This document shows positions 41,643 to 51,957 of a DNA stretch of 64,000 bases, in pieces. This DNA comes from Flavobacteriales bacterium UBA4466 (GTDB lineage Bacteria > Bacteroidota > Bacteroidia > Flavobacteriales_D > Sanyastnellaceae). The position numbers and the translations under genes were made by a program. The notes under the pieces are model-generated. The model saw only the letters and a list, made by a program, of their open reading frames with translations, was not told the DNA's origin and did no database searches. The DNA lies in contig CAJJDD010000008.1 in the NCBI GenBank assembly GCA_905182895.1, forward strand, positions 1 through 64,000, written 5' to 3'. The first letter of the stretch is position 1. Every line of letters begins with the position of its first letter.

Positions 41643-44600
41643 CTAGCGAATAATCAAAATGTGACCAAACTGCTCTTCCCCTTTTGTGCCTTTCTCGTCC
41701 TCAAAAGTGAATAACAATCTCCAAGTGTAAATACCGTCTTCTACATAATGAGTTCCCTGCTGAAATGAACCATCCCAGTATAAATCTGGAGATTGACTGG
41801 TGAACACTACGTCTCCATTTCTATCCATTATCCAAAAGTTATAGTTGTTGAAATTACATTTGGAAGCGCTCACCTCAAAAATATCATTTATCCCATCATT
41901 GTCAGGAGTAAATGTGTTAGGTACATATATTCTGCAATCTTCACATTGCTCAAATTCTAGAAATATTTCATCTGTCTTGCTTTCACAAGAGCTTATCACT
42001 TCAATTTGGTAAAGACCTGTTTCTGTTACATCACGTATGCTGTCATTTATTTGGTCATTCCAATTTATTTGAACTGGGTAATTGAATGATTCGTCCCACG
42101 CGTCAATAGTGTAAGTGAGTCCAGTACATAAAATCAGATCATCACCGAGATAAAGTTCAAAAGGTGGAATGATTTCAATGTAAATTTCATCTGAGAAAAC
42201 ACAATTATTGAGTTGTGAAGTAGCGGTGTACGTACCTGTTAATGTAGGTGAAATAGCCGCTGTATTCTCTCCGGTTGACCAAATGACTGATGCGTTAGGG
42301 CTTGATGCTAGGGCTTGGATTTGAGCATTCTCATTGTAACAAATTATTCTATCTGCTCCCAAATCAAAATAAGGTATTGGATTCACAACGACTGAGACCT
42401 CATCTGTTTCTGCACACCCGTTTTGAATCACCTCCACTGAATATGTTCCAGACTCATTTACTGTATATGAGCTATCTGTTGTACCGTCTTGCCAGGTATA
42501 GGAATCACCTACATTGGTTAGATTTAGAACTAATATTTCTCCCTGGCACAGCTGGGTATCGATTCCTAGGTTAAATGAAGGCAATGGAATAACCTCAAGA
42601 GCAACACTTTCTGAGAATTCACATCCATTTATTTCGGCTGTTAATTGGTAAACACCTGATGAGTTTGTAGTAATGGATGGAGTGATTTCCCCTGAACTCC
42701 AAATAAATTGATCTGCTAAGACATCTGTATTAAATATCACTTGCTCTCCTTCGCAAATACTTTGGTCAGGTCCTAGACCGATTACGATAGGAGATACATT
42801 ATCAATTAAAACGGTGTCAGTAGCGTTACAGTTGCCTAGGGTTACTATTACCGAGTAAGTACCTGAAATTTCGGCTGGGTAGGTTGTTGAAGTCGAGCCG
42901 TTATTCCATAGATATGAATCTGCCACAACATTAGGTTCTAGTGTTAGAATATCGCCAGGACATAGGGTTTGATCAGGACCTAAGTCGACACTTTCTAGTG
43001 GGCTGTAGTCTACCACTATGTTATCAGTAAACTCACATCCATTAATACTAACGGTTAGAGTGTATGTATCTTCAGACTCTACAAGTAAAGTTGGGTTAGT
43101 TGAACCGTTTGACCAGTTGTATATTCCATCTTGAACGGTTGCGTCTAGAAGTAGAGACTGTCCTATACAAAGAACCGTATCCATAGGCAGTAAACTTGCT
43201 ATTGGTGCCAAGACCTCTAGTGCTCCAATATCTGAAATGCCACTTCTTCCCTGACCGATTTGATCAAGGTTGCTGGCTAAATCATCGTTGCCTGCATTGA
43301 TCGCTGGGCTAATAGGGTCGCAAGATTCCACCTGGTGAGTGTCAGTATTCCCTCCATTGTTAGTCAAAGGAAAAATAAGTGGATTTAAATCCAATAAATC
43401 ACCAGTTGTTACCCCGATAAAAGTCACCTCAGCGTCTGAAGTTTGTACCAGATTGTGACCTCCTGTTGAACTCATTTCACCAGCCAAATGTCTTCCAGAA
43501 TCTGATGAAATGTTTTCAGCTGAAAGACAATTGTTAAGGATTACAGTTCCATCTAGATTAAAAATGGCACCACCGCCACCTGAGCCAGCAGCACCGCCAC
43601 CGCTAAACCATCCACCGCCACCGTTTCCGCCTAATGCTTCATTAAAAGCGAAGGTGCAATTTGTAATGCTAAAATCTCCTGAGTTATTAAATAGCCCACC
43701 TCCAAGACCTGCTCCTCCGCCACCTCCTGAGCCTCCGCTGCAGCATCCTTGTCCTCCATTCCCTCCATAAAGGCCGCCATCACCTGATGGGCCAGAGTTT
43801 CCTCCCCAGGAATTTGCACCACCACCACCACCGCCACCACCAAATCCACCATCACCTCCAGCTCCTGAAATTGATCCACCACCGCCACCACCACCGGCCC
43901 AGTTTCCAACTCCTCCATTCCCATTTTGACCTCCTGCACTACCTCCATTTCCACCTCCAAGTCCACCAGGACTAGAAACCACACCTGAACCTTGGTGATG
44001 GGTGCCGCTACCTCCGCGACCACCAATGGCAATGTTTCCGCTAATTGTTGAATTAACCATTACACCAACTGCATCAGTTGTATTGTAAATTGCGCCACCA
44101 AAACCGGGGCCACCACCACCGCCACTTCCACCTCCAGGGGCAATGCCGTTGCCTCCTTTTCCACCTAAAGCCATACAGTCATTAATGGTTGTGTTTTCAA
44201 TAGTGATAATTCCTTCGTTTGCAATAGCTCCCCCCATTCCTCCAATCTGTGCCCCCTGGGTGTCTCCTTCGGTCATTGAATTCCGAATACCAACCTCAAA
44301 TAAGCTTAAATCACCTTGATTCAGAATAGCTCCTCCGTTTTCAGCGAAAACAAACCCCTGATGTATTTCAAGGTGTTCAATAGTGACTATTACACCAGGC
44401 AAGACATGGAACACACGATCTAGTGAGTCAGCGTTTATAATAGTCTCTCTTGTTAATTCTCCTTGGATCACAAGATCCGAAGTGATATCCAGATCTCCTG
44501 AAACACATCCGTTTTCCGAGGATACATTGAGCGTAATTAAGTACTCATTGTTAGGGATAAATATATTGTTCAATCCAGTTATTGCGTTGGACTCCATAAT

Positions 44601-44762
44601 TGCAGCGCGCAATGAACATTCGCCATTTGAGTCGGCACAAATCCCATCACCTGGGCTAATATCTATAGAGTCAGATGAAGTGTCAACTGTAAACTGCCCT
44701 TTCGAATGTAGAGCACCAAAAAGTAAGGCAACTAATAAAACAATCTGTTTCAGTACGTTCAT
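41643..44762 (-). CDS. CSLREA-domain, Gly-rich surface protein with CHU_C sorting domain
   Basis: About 1,039 residues. Start chosen at the ATG 44762 because MNVLKQIVLLVALLFGALHS is a clean signal peptide; the track start adds nine residues from a TTG. Order: CSLREA motif (GECSLRAAIMES), a right-handed beta-helix region with adhesin-like turns (FEVGIRNSM, VMVNSTISGNIAIGG), a very Gly-rich segment (about residues 200-400), choice-of-anchor end (SPAINAGNDDLASN), about six Ig-like repeats of roughly 75 residues (LCPGDILTLEP type), and a CHU_C domain (YVPNTFTPDNDGINDIFEV). It is therefore a T9SS type B substrate on the surface. Likely adhesin or matrix protein. Confidence 0.88.
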   Translation of the reverse strand: MNVLKQIVLLVALLFGALHSKGQFTVDTSSDSIDISPGDGICADSNGECSLRAAIMESNAITGLNNIFIPNNEYLITLNVSSENGCVSGDLDITSDLVIQGELTRETIINADSLDRVFHVLPGVIVTIEHLEIHQGFVFAENGGAILNQGDLSLFEVGIRNSMTEGDTQGAQIGGMGGAIANEGIITIENTTINDCMALGGKGGNGIAPGGGSGGGGGPGFGGAIYNTTDAVGVMVNSTISGNIAIGGRGGSGTHHQGSGVVSSPGGLGGGNGGSAGGQNGNGGVGNWAGGGGGGGSISGAGGDGGFGGGGGGGGANSWGGNSGPSGDGGLYGGNGGQGCCSGGSGGGGGAGLGGGLFNNSGDFSITNCTFAFNEALGGNGGGGWFSGGGAAGSGGGGAIFNLDGTVILNNCLSAENISSDSGRHLAGEMSSTGGHNLVQTSDAEVTFIGVTTGDLLDLNPLIFPLTNNGGNTDTHQVESCDPISPAINAGNDDLASNLDQIGQGRSGISDIGALEVLAPIASLLPMDTVLCIGQSLLLDATVQDGIYNWSNGSTNPTLLVESEDTYTLTVSINGCEFTDNIVVDYSPLESVDLGPDQTLCPGDILTLEPNVVADSYLWNNGSTSTTYPAEISGTYSVIVTLGNCNATDTVLIDNVSPIVIGLGPDQSICEGEQVIFNTDVLADQFIWSSGEITPSITTNSSGVYQLTAEINGCEFSESVALEVIPLPSFNLGIDTQLCQGEILVLNLTNVGDSYTWQDGTTDSSYTVNESGTYSVEVIQNGCAETDEVSVVVNPIPYFDLGADRIICYNENAQIQALASSPNASVIWSTGENTAAISPTLTGTYTATSQLNNCVFSDEIYIEIIPPFELYLGDDLILCTGLTYTIDAWDESFNYPVQINWNDQINDSIRDVTETGLYQIEVISSCESKTDEIFLEFEQCEDCRIYVPNTFTPDNDGINDIFEVSASKCNFNNYNFWIMDRNGDVVFTSQSPDLYWDGSFQQGTHYVEDGIYTWRLLFTFEDEKGTKGEEQFGHILIIR

Positions 44763-44970
44763 AAAATGTAATGTAAATAACCCTTTCAAAGCGAGCTAAT
44801 TATTTTTTATTATGGAGATTATTTAAGTTCATAAATTTAAGTCATTTTTAAAAAAAATCTCAATTGTCCCATGACTTAAAATCGTGTGCTAAAAAGAAAA
44901 TTTTTGTCTCCCTAAATCATTCTTTTGATTAAAATCTAGATTTAACATTTACGGTGAGAAAAGAAATTGG

Positions 44971-46185
44971 CTAGTAGTCAAAGTGCTTTTGAGCCATGTC
45001 TGCTATCTGAGACCCTATGGCTAAGGATGCCGTAGCTGCTGGAGAAGGTGCATTTAAAACATGAATAGAATGATCGGTGTACTCTATTCTAAAGTCATCT
45101 CTAGTGTCTCCGTCTTGGCCCAGAAGAAGTGCTCTTACCCCCGCTCTTCCTGGTCTAATGTCATCCATGGTAAGAGAAGGGACCATGCGTTGCAATGTTT
45201 CTAGAAACAACTTTTTACTAAAGGCTCTTTTGTATTCGTTGATTCCAAACTTCATATTTTTCATGAAAAGTTTCCATGTTCCAGGATAGCTTAGGGCATC
45301 TGCAGTATCTTTTAAATTGAAGTCTGTTTTTCCATATCCTTCTCTTTTAAAAGTGAATACCGCATTTGGTCCGCACTCTATTTCTCCATTAGTCATTCGT
45401 GTAAAGTGAACACCTAAAAACGGAAACTCTGGATTAGGGACAGGATAGATAAGGTGCTTCACTTTATGCTTCGCTTGATCAGTTAATTCATAGTAATCAC
45501 CTCTAAAACCTACTACTTTTTCTTTAAGCTTTACATCATCTTTTCGAGCCAATCTATCGGCTTGAAGACCACCGCAAACTATTAATTTATCACAGCTGTA
45601 AACAGATTTGCTCGTTTGTATAGTTGTGAACTCTCCATTCTTTGTGAGGTTTAGTACTTCTTCTCCCAGTTTTAATGAGTTGAATTGATTGGCGGCTAGG
45701 GCCAAATCGGTCATCTTTTCAGTGGCTCCTCTGTAGTCTATAATTCCAGTACAGCCCACCCTTATTCCTCCAATTGAATTACAGTTTGGTTCTATTTCAC
45801 GAACTTGGTCTGCCGTGATTTTTTCCATGTCTTCAATTTCATTTTGAAGTCCCGTTTGGTAGATTTTCTCCATTTGGGGAAGCTCCCATTCTTCAGTAGC
45901 TACTACGACTTTTCCGCAAACATCATGAGCCACCTTATGCTCTTGGGCGAATTTCACTAACTCTCTTCTGCCTTGGATACAATTCACTGCTTTTAGTGAA
46001 CCAGGTGTATAGTAAAGGCCAGAATGAATCACCCCACTATTATTTCCTGTTTGGTGAGCTGCCAGTCCTTTTTCTTTTTCTATGAGCACGATACTCTTAT
46101 TTGGGAACCTCTCAGAAAGTTTAAAGAACGTTGCTGCTCCTATGATTCCTCCTCCTACTATAGCTATATCAAAATGTTGTTTCAT
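44971..46185 (-). CDS. lhgO: L-2-hydroxyglutarate oxidase/dehydrogenase
   Basis: 404 residues, FAD-dependent DAO-family oxidoreductase. N-terminal Rossmann motif FDIAIVGGGIIGAATFFKL, then HQTGNNSGVIHSGLYYTPGS, the signature segment of LhgO. C-terminal FAD contact RPGRAGVRALLLGQDG and HVLNAPSPAATASLAIG. It oxidises L-2-hydroxyglutarate to 2-oxoglutarate, passing electrons to the membrane quinone pool. The length is normal and the frame intact. Divergent from the transporter gene. Confidence 0.95.
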   Translation of the reverse strand: MKQHFDIAIVGGGIIGAATFFKLSERFPNKSIVLIEKEKGLAAHQTGNNSGVIHSGLYYTPGSLKAVNCIQGRRELVKFAQEHKVAHDVCGKVVVATEEWELPQMEKIYQTGLQNEIEDMEKITADQVREIEPNCNSIGGIRVGCTGIIDYRGATEKMTDLALAANQFNSLKLGEEVLNLTKNGEFTTIQTSKSVYSCDKLIVCGGLQADRLARKDDVKLKEKVVGFRGDYYELTDQAKHKVKHLIYPVPNPEFPFLGVHFTRMTNGEIECGPNAVFTFKREGYGKTDFNLKDTADALSYPGTWKLFMKNMKFGINEYKRAFSKKLFLETLQRMVPSLTMDDIRPGRAGVRALLLGQDGDTRDDFRIEYTDHSIHVLNAPSPAATASLAIGSQIADMAQKHFDY

Positions 46186-46207
46186 TGCAGAAAATAAATT
46201 TTCAACG

Positions 46208-46215
46208 CAAATTTA
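46208..46215 (-). promoter_or_regulatory. -7 element (TAAATTTG) for lhgO
   Basis: Minus strand TAAATTTG, exact consensus match, 23 bp upstream of the ATG at 46185. Confidence 0.5.
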
Positions 46216-46274
46216 CAGCTTTTAATACCTTCTAATTTGGTGAATTAAACACCTTATTATAACTTTCCCCCCTG

Positions 46275-47630
46275 ATGAAGACCTACTCCAAGAAAACCAC
46301 TCAGAATGCATGGGCCATGTATGATTGGGCTAACAGCGTATACTCACTGGTAATTACCTCAGCGATATTTCCGATTTATTATGAGGCCTCAACTAAAAAA
46401 ACTATTCTCATAGATGGGGTCGAGACTATTTCTAATACAGTAGAGTTTCTAGGAAGAGAATTTGTAAATACTGCTTTAATAGGTTATACGGGAGCTATAG
46501 GATTTGTGATTATTTCTTTATTGATGCCTATGTTTACTGGTGTGGCGGATTATTTAGGTAGAAAAAGATTTTTTCTGAGGTTGTTTTCGACAATAGGTGC
46601 AGTGTCGTGCATGGGTTTGTTTTTCTTTGATGCTAATACTACTAGTGGCCTCTTCGCTACTATCTTGTTTTACATAATGGCCCAAATTGGGTTTTGGTTG
46701 TCAATCGTTTTTTATAATTCATACTTGCCTGAAATAGCTTCTCCCGAAGAGCACGATAAACTTTCAGCTAAAGGCTTTTCATTTGGCTATGTGGGGAGTG
46801 TAATTCTCCTTGCTACTATTCTAGGATTATATTTAGGGAAGATAATGGAAATTAAATGGGCTTTTGTAATGACTGGCTTATGGTGGCTTGTATTTACCCA
46901 ATATTCTCTTTATGTGCTTCCAGCCGGCAAATCAAAGGCTTTAGTGGATGCCAAAATTTTAGTTAAAGGTTTTAGAGAGTTGAAGTATGTATGGCAGAAG
47001 GTTAAGAGTACGGTAAGGCTTAAAAGATACATTCAAGCATTTTTCGTTTACTCTATGGGTGTTCAAACGGTGATGTTGGTAGCAGCTTATTTTGCGGCTA
47101 AGGAAATAGACTGGCTGGATGATACATCTAAAACTAATGGGTTAATTATTAGTATAATGCTAATTCAGTTGATAGCTATACCAGGGGCTTATGTTATGAG
47201 CAGAATGAGTGCCAAATGGGGCAACGTAAAGGCTTTAGTGATAGTTAATATTTTTTGGGCTTTTTTAAGTGTAGGCGCTATTTTCATTCATTCACCAACC
47301 GAATTTTATGTAATGGCAGCCATCGTAGGTTTTGTTATGGGCGGGATTCAGTCTTTATCAAGGTCTACTTTTTCTAAGTTTATTCCTGAAGTTAAGGATA
47401 CAGCTTCCTATTTTAGTTTTTACGATGTTTCTGAGAAAATAGGTCTAGCCATCGGTCTTTTTATGTTCGCTTATTTGGAAGAAGTGGGTACTATGAATTC
47501 TGGTGTGTCAGATACTGCTTTAAGTGGGATGAGGTTGTCTTTAGTTTCGCTAGTGGCCTTCTTTGTTTTGGGAGTGCTTTTATTGCTTAGGGTCCCTAAA
47601 AACGAGGTAACTAGTTCTTCTGAGGTTTAG
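46275..47630 (+). CDS. MFS transporter, UMF1 (Atg22-like) family
   Basis: 451 residues with about 12 membrane helices. Starts with the family signature QNAWAMYDWANSVYSLVITS. MFS loop GVADYLGRKRFFLRL follows helix 2-3, and GFVMGGIQSLSRSTFSKFIP is the conserved segment in the second half. Members are thought to export amino acids or other small solutes. The substrate is not predictable. Its 3' end overlaps the convergent OmpA-family gene by 20 bp. Confidence 0.9.
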   Translation: MKTYSKKTTQNAWAMYDWANSVYSLVITSAIFPIYYEASTKKTILIDGVETISNTVEFLGREFVNTALIGYTGAIGFVIISLLMPMFTGVADYLGRKRFFLRLFSTIGAVSCMGLFFFDANTTSGLFATILFYIMAQIGFWLSIVFYNSYLPEIASPEEHDKLSAKGFSFGYVGSVILLATILGLYLGKIMEIKWAFVMTGLWWLVFTQYSLYVLPAGKSKALVDAKILVKGFRELKYVWQKVKSTVRLKRYIQAFFVYSMGVQTVMLVAAYFAAKEIDWLDDTSKTNGLIISIMLIQLIAIPGAYVMSRMSAKWGNVKALVIVNIFWAFLSVGAIFIHSPTEFYVMAAIVGFVMGGIQSLSRSTFSKFIPEVKDTASYFSFYDVSEKIGLAIGLFMFAYLEEVGTMNSGVSDTALSGMRLSLVSLVAFFVLGVLLLLRVPKNEVTSSSEV

Positions 47631-48750
47631 CATGTACGACATAGCTTTTCTCTAGAATTTCAAAGGCTACCCTCCTGTTTTGAGCCCTTCCTTCTGTAGT
47701 TTCGTTTTCTGTTACTGGGGAAGTGCTTCCATGAAATTGTATTTCTAGTCTATTGATGTCTAAACCTTTATTTTCGATAAACTGCTGAACATTTTCGGCT
47801 CTTTCCCTGCTGAGCTTTTGGTTGTAACCCTCTCGTCCTATAATATCCGTATGTCCGTTTATTTGAATGAAGAGGTTTTTGTTGCGGAGTAATTTTTTAG
47901 AAATGTCATTTAGCTTAGCCTCTGCTTCAGAGGTTAATACGGAAGAGTCAAAGTCAAAAAGAACAGATTCTAGTTTTAAAGAAATAGCTTTAGATAGCTG
48001 AGCAGGGGGATTCACCACGAGTTCAGCTAAAAGTTCATTTACACAACTGCATTCCTTCTTTTCTTTAATGGGTTTTATCACTAAACTATCTAGGTATACA
48101 TAAGCCCAGTTATTAGCTGATATGTCTTCTTTGGTTGTTCTTTTTAAGACATTTAATTTACTGTCCGGCTTGAAGTTTCCGATGGTAATATATGCCTCTC
48201 CTCCTTTGGCTATAAACTCATTACTTAAAAGGGTCCATTGTTCATATCCATCTATAAAATGAAGCTCAGGTGATTCCATGATAGGAGTGGTCTCGAGAAC
48301 TTTATCTAGCGTGTATTTAAGTGGCTTTTTACTAAGAGAAACACCTATTCCGTCTGTAACGTAGCGAGAGTGATCTGCAGGGCTTACATAAAGCTCTACA
48401 CAGACCATTTCACCTGCATTTAGCTTTCTGCTAAGTGGAGCTTTTATGTACTCTCGATAGTCTCTTTTAGAGGCAGAGAATGTCACTAAACCTAAATAAG
48501 CTTCTCCAGCTTTGGCGTTCTGTTCACCGAACATATTCTCAGGTACACCTGCTTTATCACTACAGGAATTAAAGTAATCTGGAGTTCCGTCAGAAGCTTG
48601 TCTCCAATTATCCACTAAGGTTAACGAGGTCTGATTATAGGTGACGGGACAATATTTAAATTTCTCGAAACTAGGATTGGGGACTAGGTTTTGGGCTAAC
48701 AAAACTAGGGCAGATAGGGTTAAGAAAAATGACAGAATAATTTCTTTCAC
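47611..48750 (-). CDS. OmpA-family outer-membrane protein (paralogue 1)
   Basis: 379 residues. Signal peptide (KEIILSFFLTLSALVLLAQ) from a GTG start. The N-terminal beta-sandwich has LVPNPSFEKFKYCPVTYNQ. The C-terminal OmpA peptidoglycan-binding domain has VLFDFDSSVLTSEAEAKL, INGHTDIIGREGYNQKLSRE and the RAQNRRVAFEI end with its key arginine. It anchors the outer membrane to peptidoglycan. It follows a related gene on the same strand, with a terminator between them. Confidence 0.9.
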   Translation of the reverse strand: MKEIILSFFLTLSALVLLAQNLVPNPSFEKFKYCPVTYNQTSLTLVDNWRQASDGTPDYFNSCSDKAGVPENMFGEQNAKAGEAYLGLVTFSASKRDYREYIKAPLSRKLNAGEMVCVELYVSPADHSRYVTDGIGVSLSKKPLKYTLDKVLETTPIMESPELHFIDGYEQWTLLSNEFIAKGGEAYITIGNFKPDSKLNVLKRTTKEDISANNWAYVYLDSLVIKPIKEKKECSCVNELLAELVVNPPAQLSKAISLKLESVLFDFDSSVLTSEAEAKLNDISKKLLRNKNLFIQINGHTDIIGREGYNQKLSRERAENVQQFIENKGLDINRLEIQFHGSTSPVTENETTEGRAQNRRVAFEILEKSYVVHAKPQKN

Positions 48751-48784
48751 TGATTAGATAACTAAATATGGAGTTATTTATTTT

Positions 48785-48819
48785 GTAAAAAGCCCTCAAA
48801 GGTTCACCTTGAGGGCTTA
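48785..48819 (-). terminator. Rho-independent terminator of OmpA paralogue 2
   Basis: Minus strand: AAGCCCTCAAGGT / ACCTTTGAGGGCTT stem, 2-nt loop and one bulge, followed by a T-run. It lies 24 bp after the stop of the 48843-50036 gene. Confidence 0.85.
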
Positions 48820-48842
48820 AGAATTTAATTTTTTTAATGCTG

Positions 48843-50036
48843 CTACTGCACAGAGAATTCTACTCTTCTGTTTTTAGCCAATTGCATTGGTGTTTTGTGC
48901 TTAGAAAGAGGAACGCTTGCGGCTTTGTCTTTAGAAGTAAATCGCGATTCTTCCAGACCTTTAGACACAAAGTAATTTTTTAGAGAAGCGGCTCTCTGAG
49001 CACCTATATCAGAAAGTCTGACTTTTACCTTAGACTCATCAAACTCACTTAAATCCATGTGCCCCGTTAGCTTCAGTTTTATAGATGGATTTTCTTTTAA
49101 GTAAGCGATTAAATTTTTCAAGTCTCTTTTAGCCACTGAATTAATTCTGGCAGACTCTTGAGCGAAATAAATCGTGCTTTCAGAAATCTTTTCTTCATCA
49201 GTTAATTCATACAAGGCGGTTTTCCCCTTGAGAATTTTTCTTCTTCAACTCCGCCATTTCCACAGTCACACTGAGAAGCCGCTACTATTTCGTTTACTTC
49301 TACATTTTCTAGGTAGTAATATGCATCCAAAGATTGGGTAGCAGTAAACCCTTTGGGTTTGTTAAGTTTTTCTATCTGTAGATTTTTATCCTCGTCAAAA
49401 CATCCTATAATAATAGCTCCTTCTCCACCATTAGCGGTGTATGTTCCGCATATAGTAGTCCATCCTTCTCTCTCATTAATGACAGGGTTTAATGTGTTTT
49501 TAATCTGAAAAGAAGGTTCTATTATTGACTTTGAATCTCCCTTTTGAACTTTATTCTTAGAGACGTAAACACCTATGCTGTTAACAGCGTATTTAGACAA
49601 ATCTGCTAGACTTACTTGAGCTTTAATACAGTATGTCTTATTCTTTTCCATCTGCTTCAGCAAATTTCTTCCGATATATGTCCTTTGTTTTTTAGAGTCT
49701 TTAGTATACGCTCTGAATCCAGCGTAATTAGTTCCGTCTATAGATTCTTGTTTTCCATAGGCGTTTTCAGGAATTCGAAGTAATTCAGATTTAGCAGATT
49801 CGCTAAACAAGTCTGCTTTTACATAAGTAGCAGAAAACCAGCCATCTATATGGTCGTCAAAATTCTCGGGCTTTTTCATTCCATCTGTTTTAGCCAGTTC
49901 GAAAGACCCGTTATCGATTAAGCTTTTTTCCTTCCTGTCCGCTATCTGAATCTTCTTTTTCTTCCTGTGTAAATGCTGAGTTTGTAAGCATTAATGCCAT
50001 ACATATCATAAGAAGATAATTCTTTAAGTATTTCAT
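48843..50036 (-). CDS. OmpA-family outer-membrane protein (paralogue 2), frameshifted
   Basis: The signal peptide is found upstream of the track ORFs: ATG at 50036, MKYLKNYLLMICMALMLTNS, then AFTQ. The frame changes at an A-run near 49930, after which LIDNGSFELAKTDGM leads into the 49202-49879 ORF, and again near 49212 (restoring ALYELTDEEKISESTIYF) into the 48843-49214 ORF. The C-terminal OmpA domain shows LKLTGHMDLSEF and LAKNRRVEFSVQ. The layout matches paralogue 1 downstream, so the pair arose by tandem duplication. Confidence 0.85.
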
Positions 50037-50119
50037 GTCTATTCTCTTTTAAGTACCCGTATAAAGACAATGGTCGTGCCATTTCTTCCTTGTCACGCGA
50101 ATATCTGAAAAAATGCGGA

Positions 50120-51133
50120 CTATTTAGGGTCGTGAAGTATTTTATAAGTAAGCTCTTTGAGAATTTGTTCAGCTGGTGTGCTCGGGTTGTTCACTCCTTT
50201 AGACATGGTGTCGGCTTTTCTGAGGTGCCCTATAATCCTAGCCAAACTTCCCGCGTTATAATTTCTCTTGGCTAGGTTGAAGTCATTTAATCCGTATGGA
50301 CTCACCCCTAGAAATTGCGCTGCATTTTCTCCTGGTGGAAGTCTGTGAAGTTTAATCAGTCTGGTGAAGTATTTATAAAGGATGGGCAGGAGTAGTTGTA
50401 AAGGGTAGGTTTTAGGATTAGCCGAGTAGTAATTTATAATTTTATTCGCTTGTAGAACATTTTTAGTTCCGAGTGCTTTCTGAAACTCGAAAATAGTATA
50501 ATCCTTACTTATGCCTATGTTTTTCTCTACATGAAGAGAGGTGATTTGCTCATTTTCTTTTACTAGAGTTAGGAGCTTTTCTAAAGCATTTACTATTTTA
50601 CTAAGATCATTTCCTAGGTATTCTGTCAGCAATGCAGAAGTGGCTGTATCTATATTTCTGCTCTTAGATTTTACGTAATCAGTTATCCAGTTAGGAACTT
50701 TGTATTCGCTTAGTTTTTTACTCTCGTAATAAACTGAGTTGGATTTTATGGTCTTAGTTATTTGACTTCTGCCATCTAAGGTTTTGTGCTTATGCTGAAA
50801 AACGAGAATAGTTGATTCTAATGGAGCTGCTAAGTACTTTGCTAGAAGGGCCGTTTTATCTTTATTTTTCCAATCTTGTATTAAGTATTTCATGATGACC
50901 ACTTGCCGTTCAGACATCATAGGAAACCTTTTCGCAGAAGAGATAATTTCATCCATAGAGGAGTCTCCTCCGTAGAATATTGAGAGATTAAAATCTCTTT
51001 CACCCTCCGCTAGCACATTATCCTCGATATAGTCTGAGATTTCATCTATGTAATAGGGCTCATCTCCAGTAAGAAAGTATACCGGCTTGTAGTCTTTGTT
51101 TTTAAGTGATTTTAAAATACTTAACTCGCTCAT
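50120..51133 (-). CDS. holA: DNA polymerase III subunit delta
   Basis: 337 residues of the clamp-loader delta subunit. N-terminal VYFLTGDEPYYIDEISDYIE and FPMMSERQVVIMKY; middle LTEYLGNDLSKIVNALEKLL; C-terminal FEFQKALGTKNVLQANKIIN and the final segment with YNAGSLARIIGHLRKADTMS. It opens the sliding clamp during loading. The ATG overlaps the AMP nucleosidase stop (TAATG), so the two are translationally coupled. Frame intact. Confidence 0.95.
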   Translation of the reverse strand: MSELSILKSLKNKDYKPVYFLTGDEPYYIDEISDYIEDNVLAEGERDFNLSIFYGGDSSMDEIISSAKRFPMMSERQVVIMKYLIQDWKNKDKTALLAKYLAAPLESTILVFQHKHKTLDGRSQITKTIKSNSVYYESKKLSEYKVPNWITDYVKSKSRNIDTATSALLTEYLGNDLSKIVNALEKLLTLVKENEQITSLHVEKNIGISKDYTIFEFQKALGTKNVLQANKIINYYSANPKTYPLQLLLPILYKYFTRLIKLHRLPPGENAAQFLGVSPYGLNDFNLAKRNYNAGSLARIIGHLRKADTMSKGVNNPSTPAEQILKELTYKILHDPK

Positions 51134-51903
51134 TATTTAAATCTAAGGTGTCTTACAGACCTTCCGTTATTCTTTATCTCTTGGAGAGATTTTATTCCTA
51201 TTTCTAGGTGGTCACTTACATAGTTAGCAGTAACCCCTTCATCACTTTTACTGGTTTTTACGCCTTGAGGAATCATTGGCTGGTCGCTAACTAAAAGCAG
51301 TGCTCCTACAGGTATTTTATTAGCAAAACCAGTGAAAAGCGTAGCAGTTTCCATATCGACAGCCGTAGCCCTAAGTTTTCTTAGATACTTTTTAAATTTA
51401 TCATCATGCTCCCAAACTCGTCTATTCGTGGTGTAAATGGTTCCTGTCCAGTAATCTTTCTCGAAATCACGGATGGTCGAAGAGACAGCGCGTTGCAATG
51501 CAAAAGAGGGCAATGCAGGGACTGCTTTAGGCATGTAATCGTTGGATGTTCCCTCTCCTCGTATACCAGCTAAAGGAAGAATAAAATCACCAAGTTTATT
51601 TCTCTTTTTAAGCCCACCACACTTCCCTAAGAAAAGAACTGCTTCAGGTTTTATAGCAGATAATAAATCCATAATAGTAGCGGCCATAGCGCTTCCCATT
51701 CCAAAATTAATAATGGTAATGTCCTCAGCGGTAGCGCTAGGCATAGCTTTAGTAAGACCATTCACCTCCACTTTGTATTTCTCAGCAAACTGATCTACAT
51801 ATTTATTAAAGTTAGTCAGTAATATATAGCTACCGAAATCCTTTAATTCAACTCCTGTATATCTGGGTAGCCAATTGTTTACTATTTCTTGTTTTGTTTT
51901 CAT
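51133..51903 (-). CDS. AMP nucleosidase (short Bacteroidota form)
   Basis: Start at ATG 51903 (MKTKQEIVNNWLPRYTG), 10 codons inside the track ORF. About 257 residues of the PNP/UDP phosphorylase fold: IINFGMGSAMAATIMDLLSA, VLFLGKCGGLKKRNKLGDFI, and AVDMETATLFTGFA near the end, typical of the purine-site Glu. It cleaves AMP to adenine and ribose 5-phosphate. The E. coli enzyme is about twice as long; the shorter form is usual in this phylum. Upstream partner of holA. Confidence 0.9.
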   Translation of the reverse strand: MKTKQEIVNNWLPRYTGVELKDFGSYILLTNFNKYVDQFAEKYKVEVNGLTKAMPSATAEDITIINFGMGSAMAATIMDLLSAIKPEAVLFLGKCGGLKKRNKLGDFILPLAGIRGEGTSNDYMPKAVPALPSFALQRAVSSTIRDFEKDYWTGTIYTTNRRVWEHDDKFKKYLRKLRATAVDMETATLFTGFANKIPVGALLLVSDQPMIPQGVKTSKSDEGVTANYVSDHLEIGIKSLQEIKNNGRSVRHLRFK

Positions 51904-51957
51904 GGACTCCAAAGATGCTAAATTAGCGTTCAAAATTGAAGATAATTAGACAAAGTT

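Noticed and set aside
43510-43975. Pro-rich and His-rich plus-strand ORFs and the Val/Glu-rich minus ORF around 43.5-44.0 kb
   Set aside because: They are alternative-frame readings of the Gly-rich segment of the CHU_C protein. The composition comes from GGN codons read in other frames.
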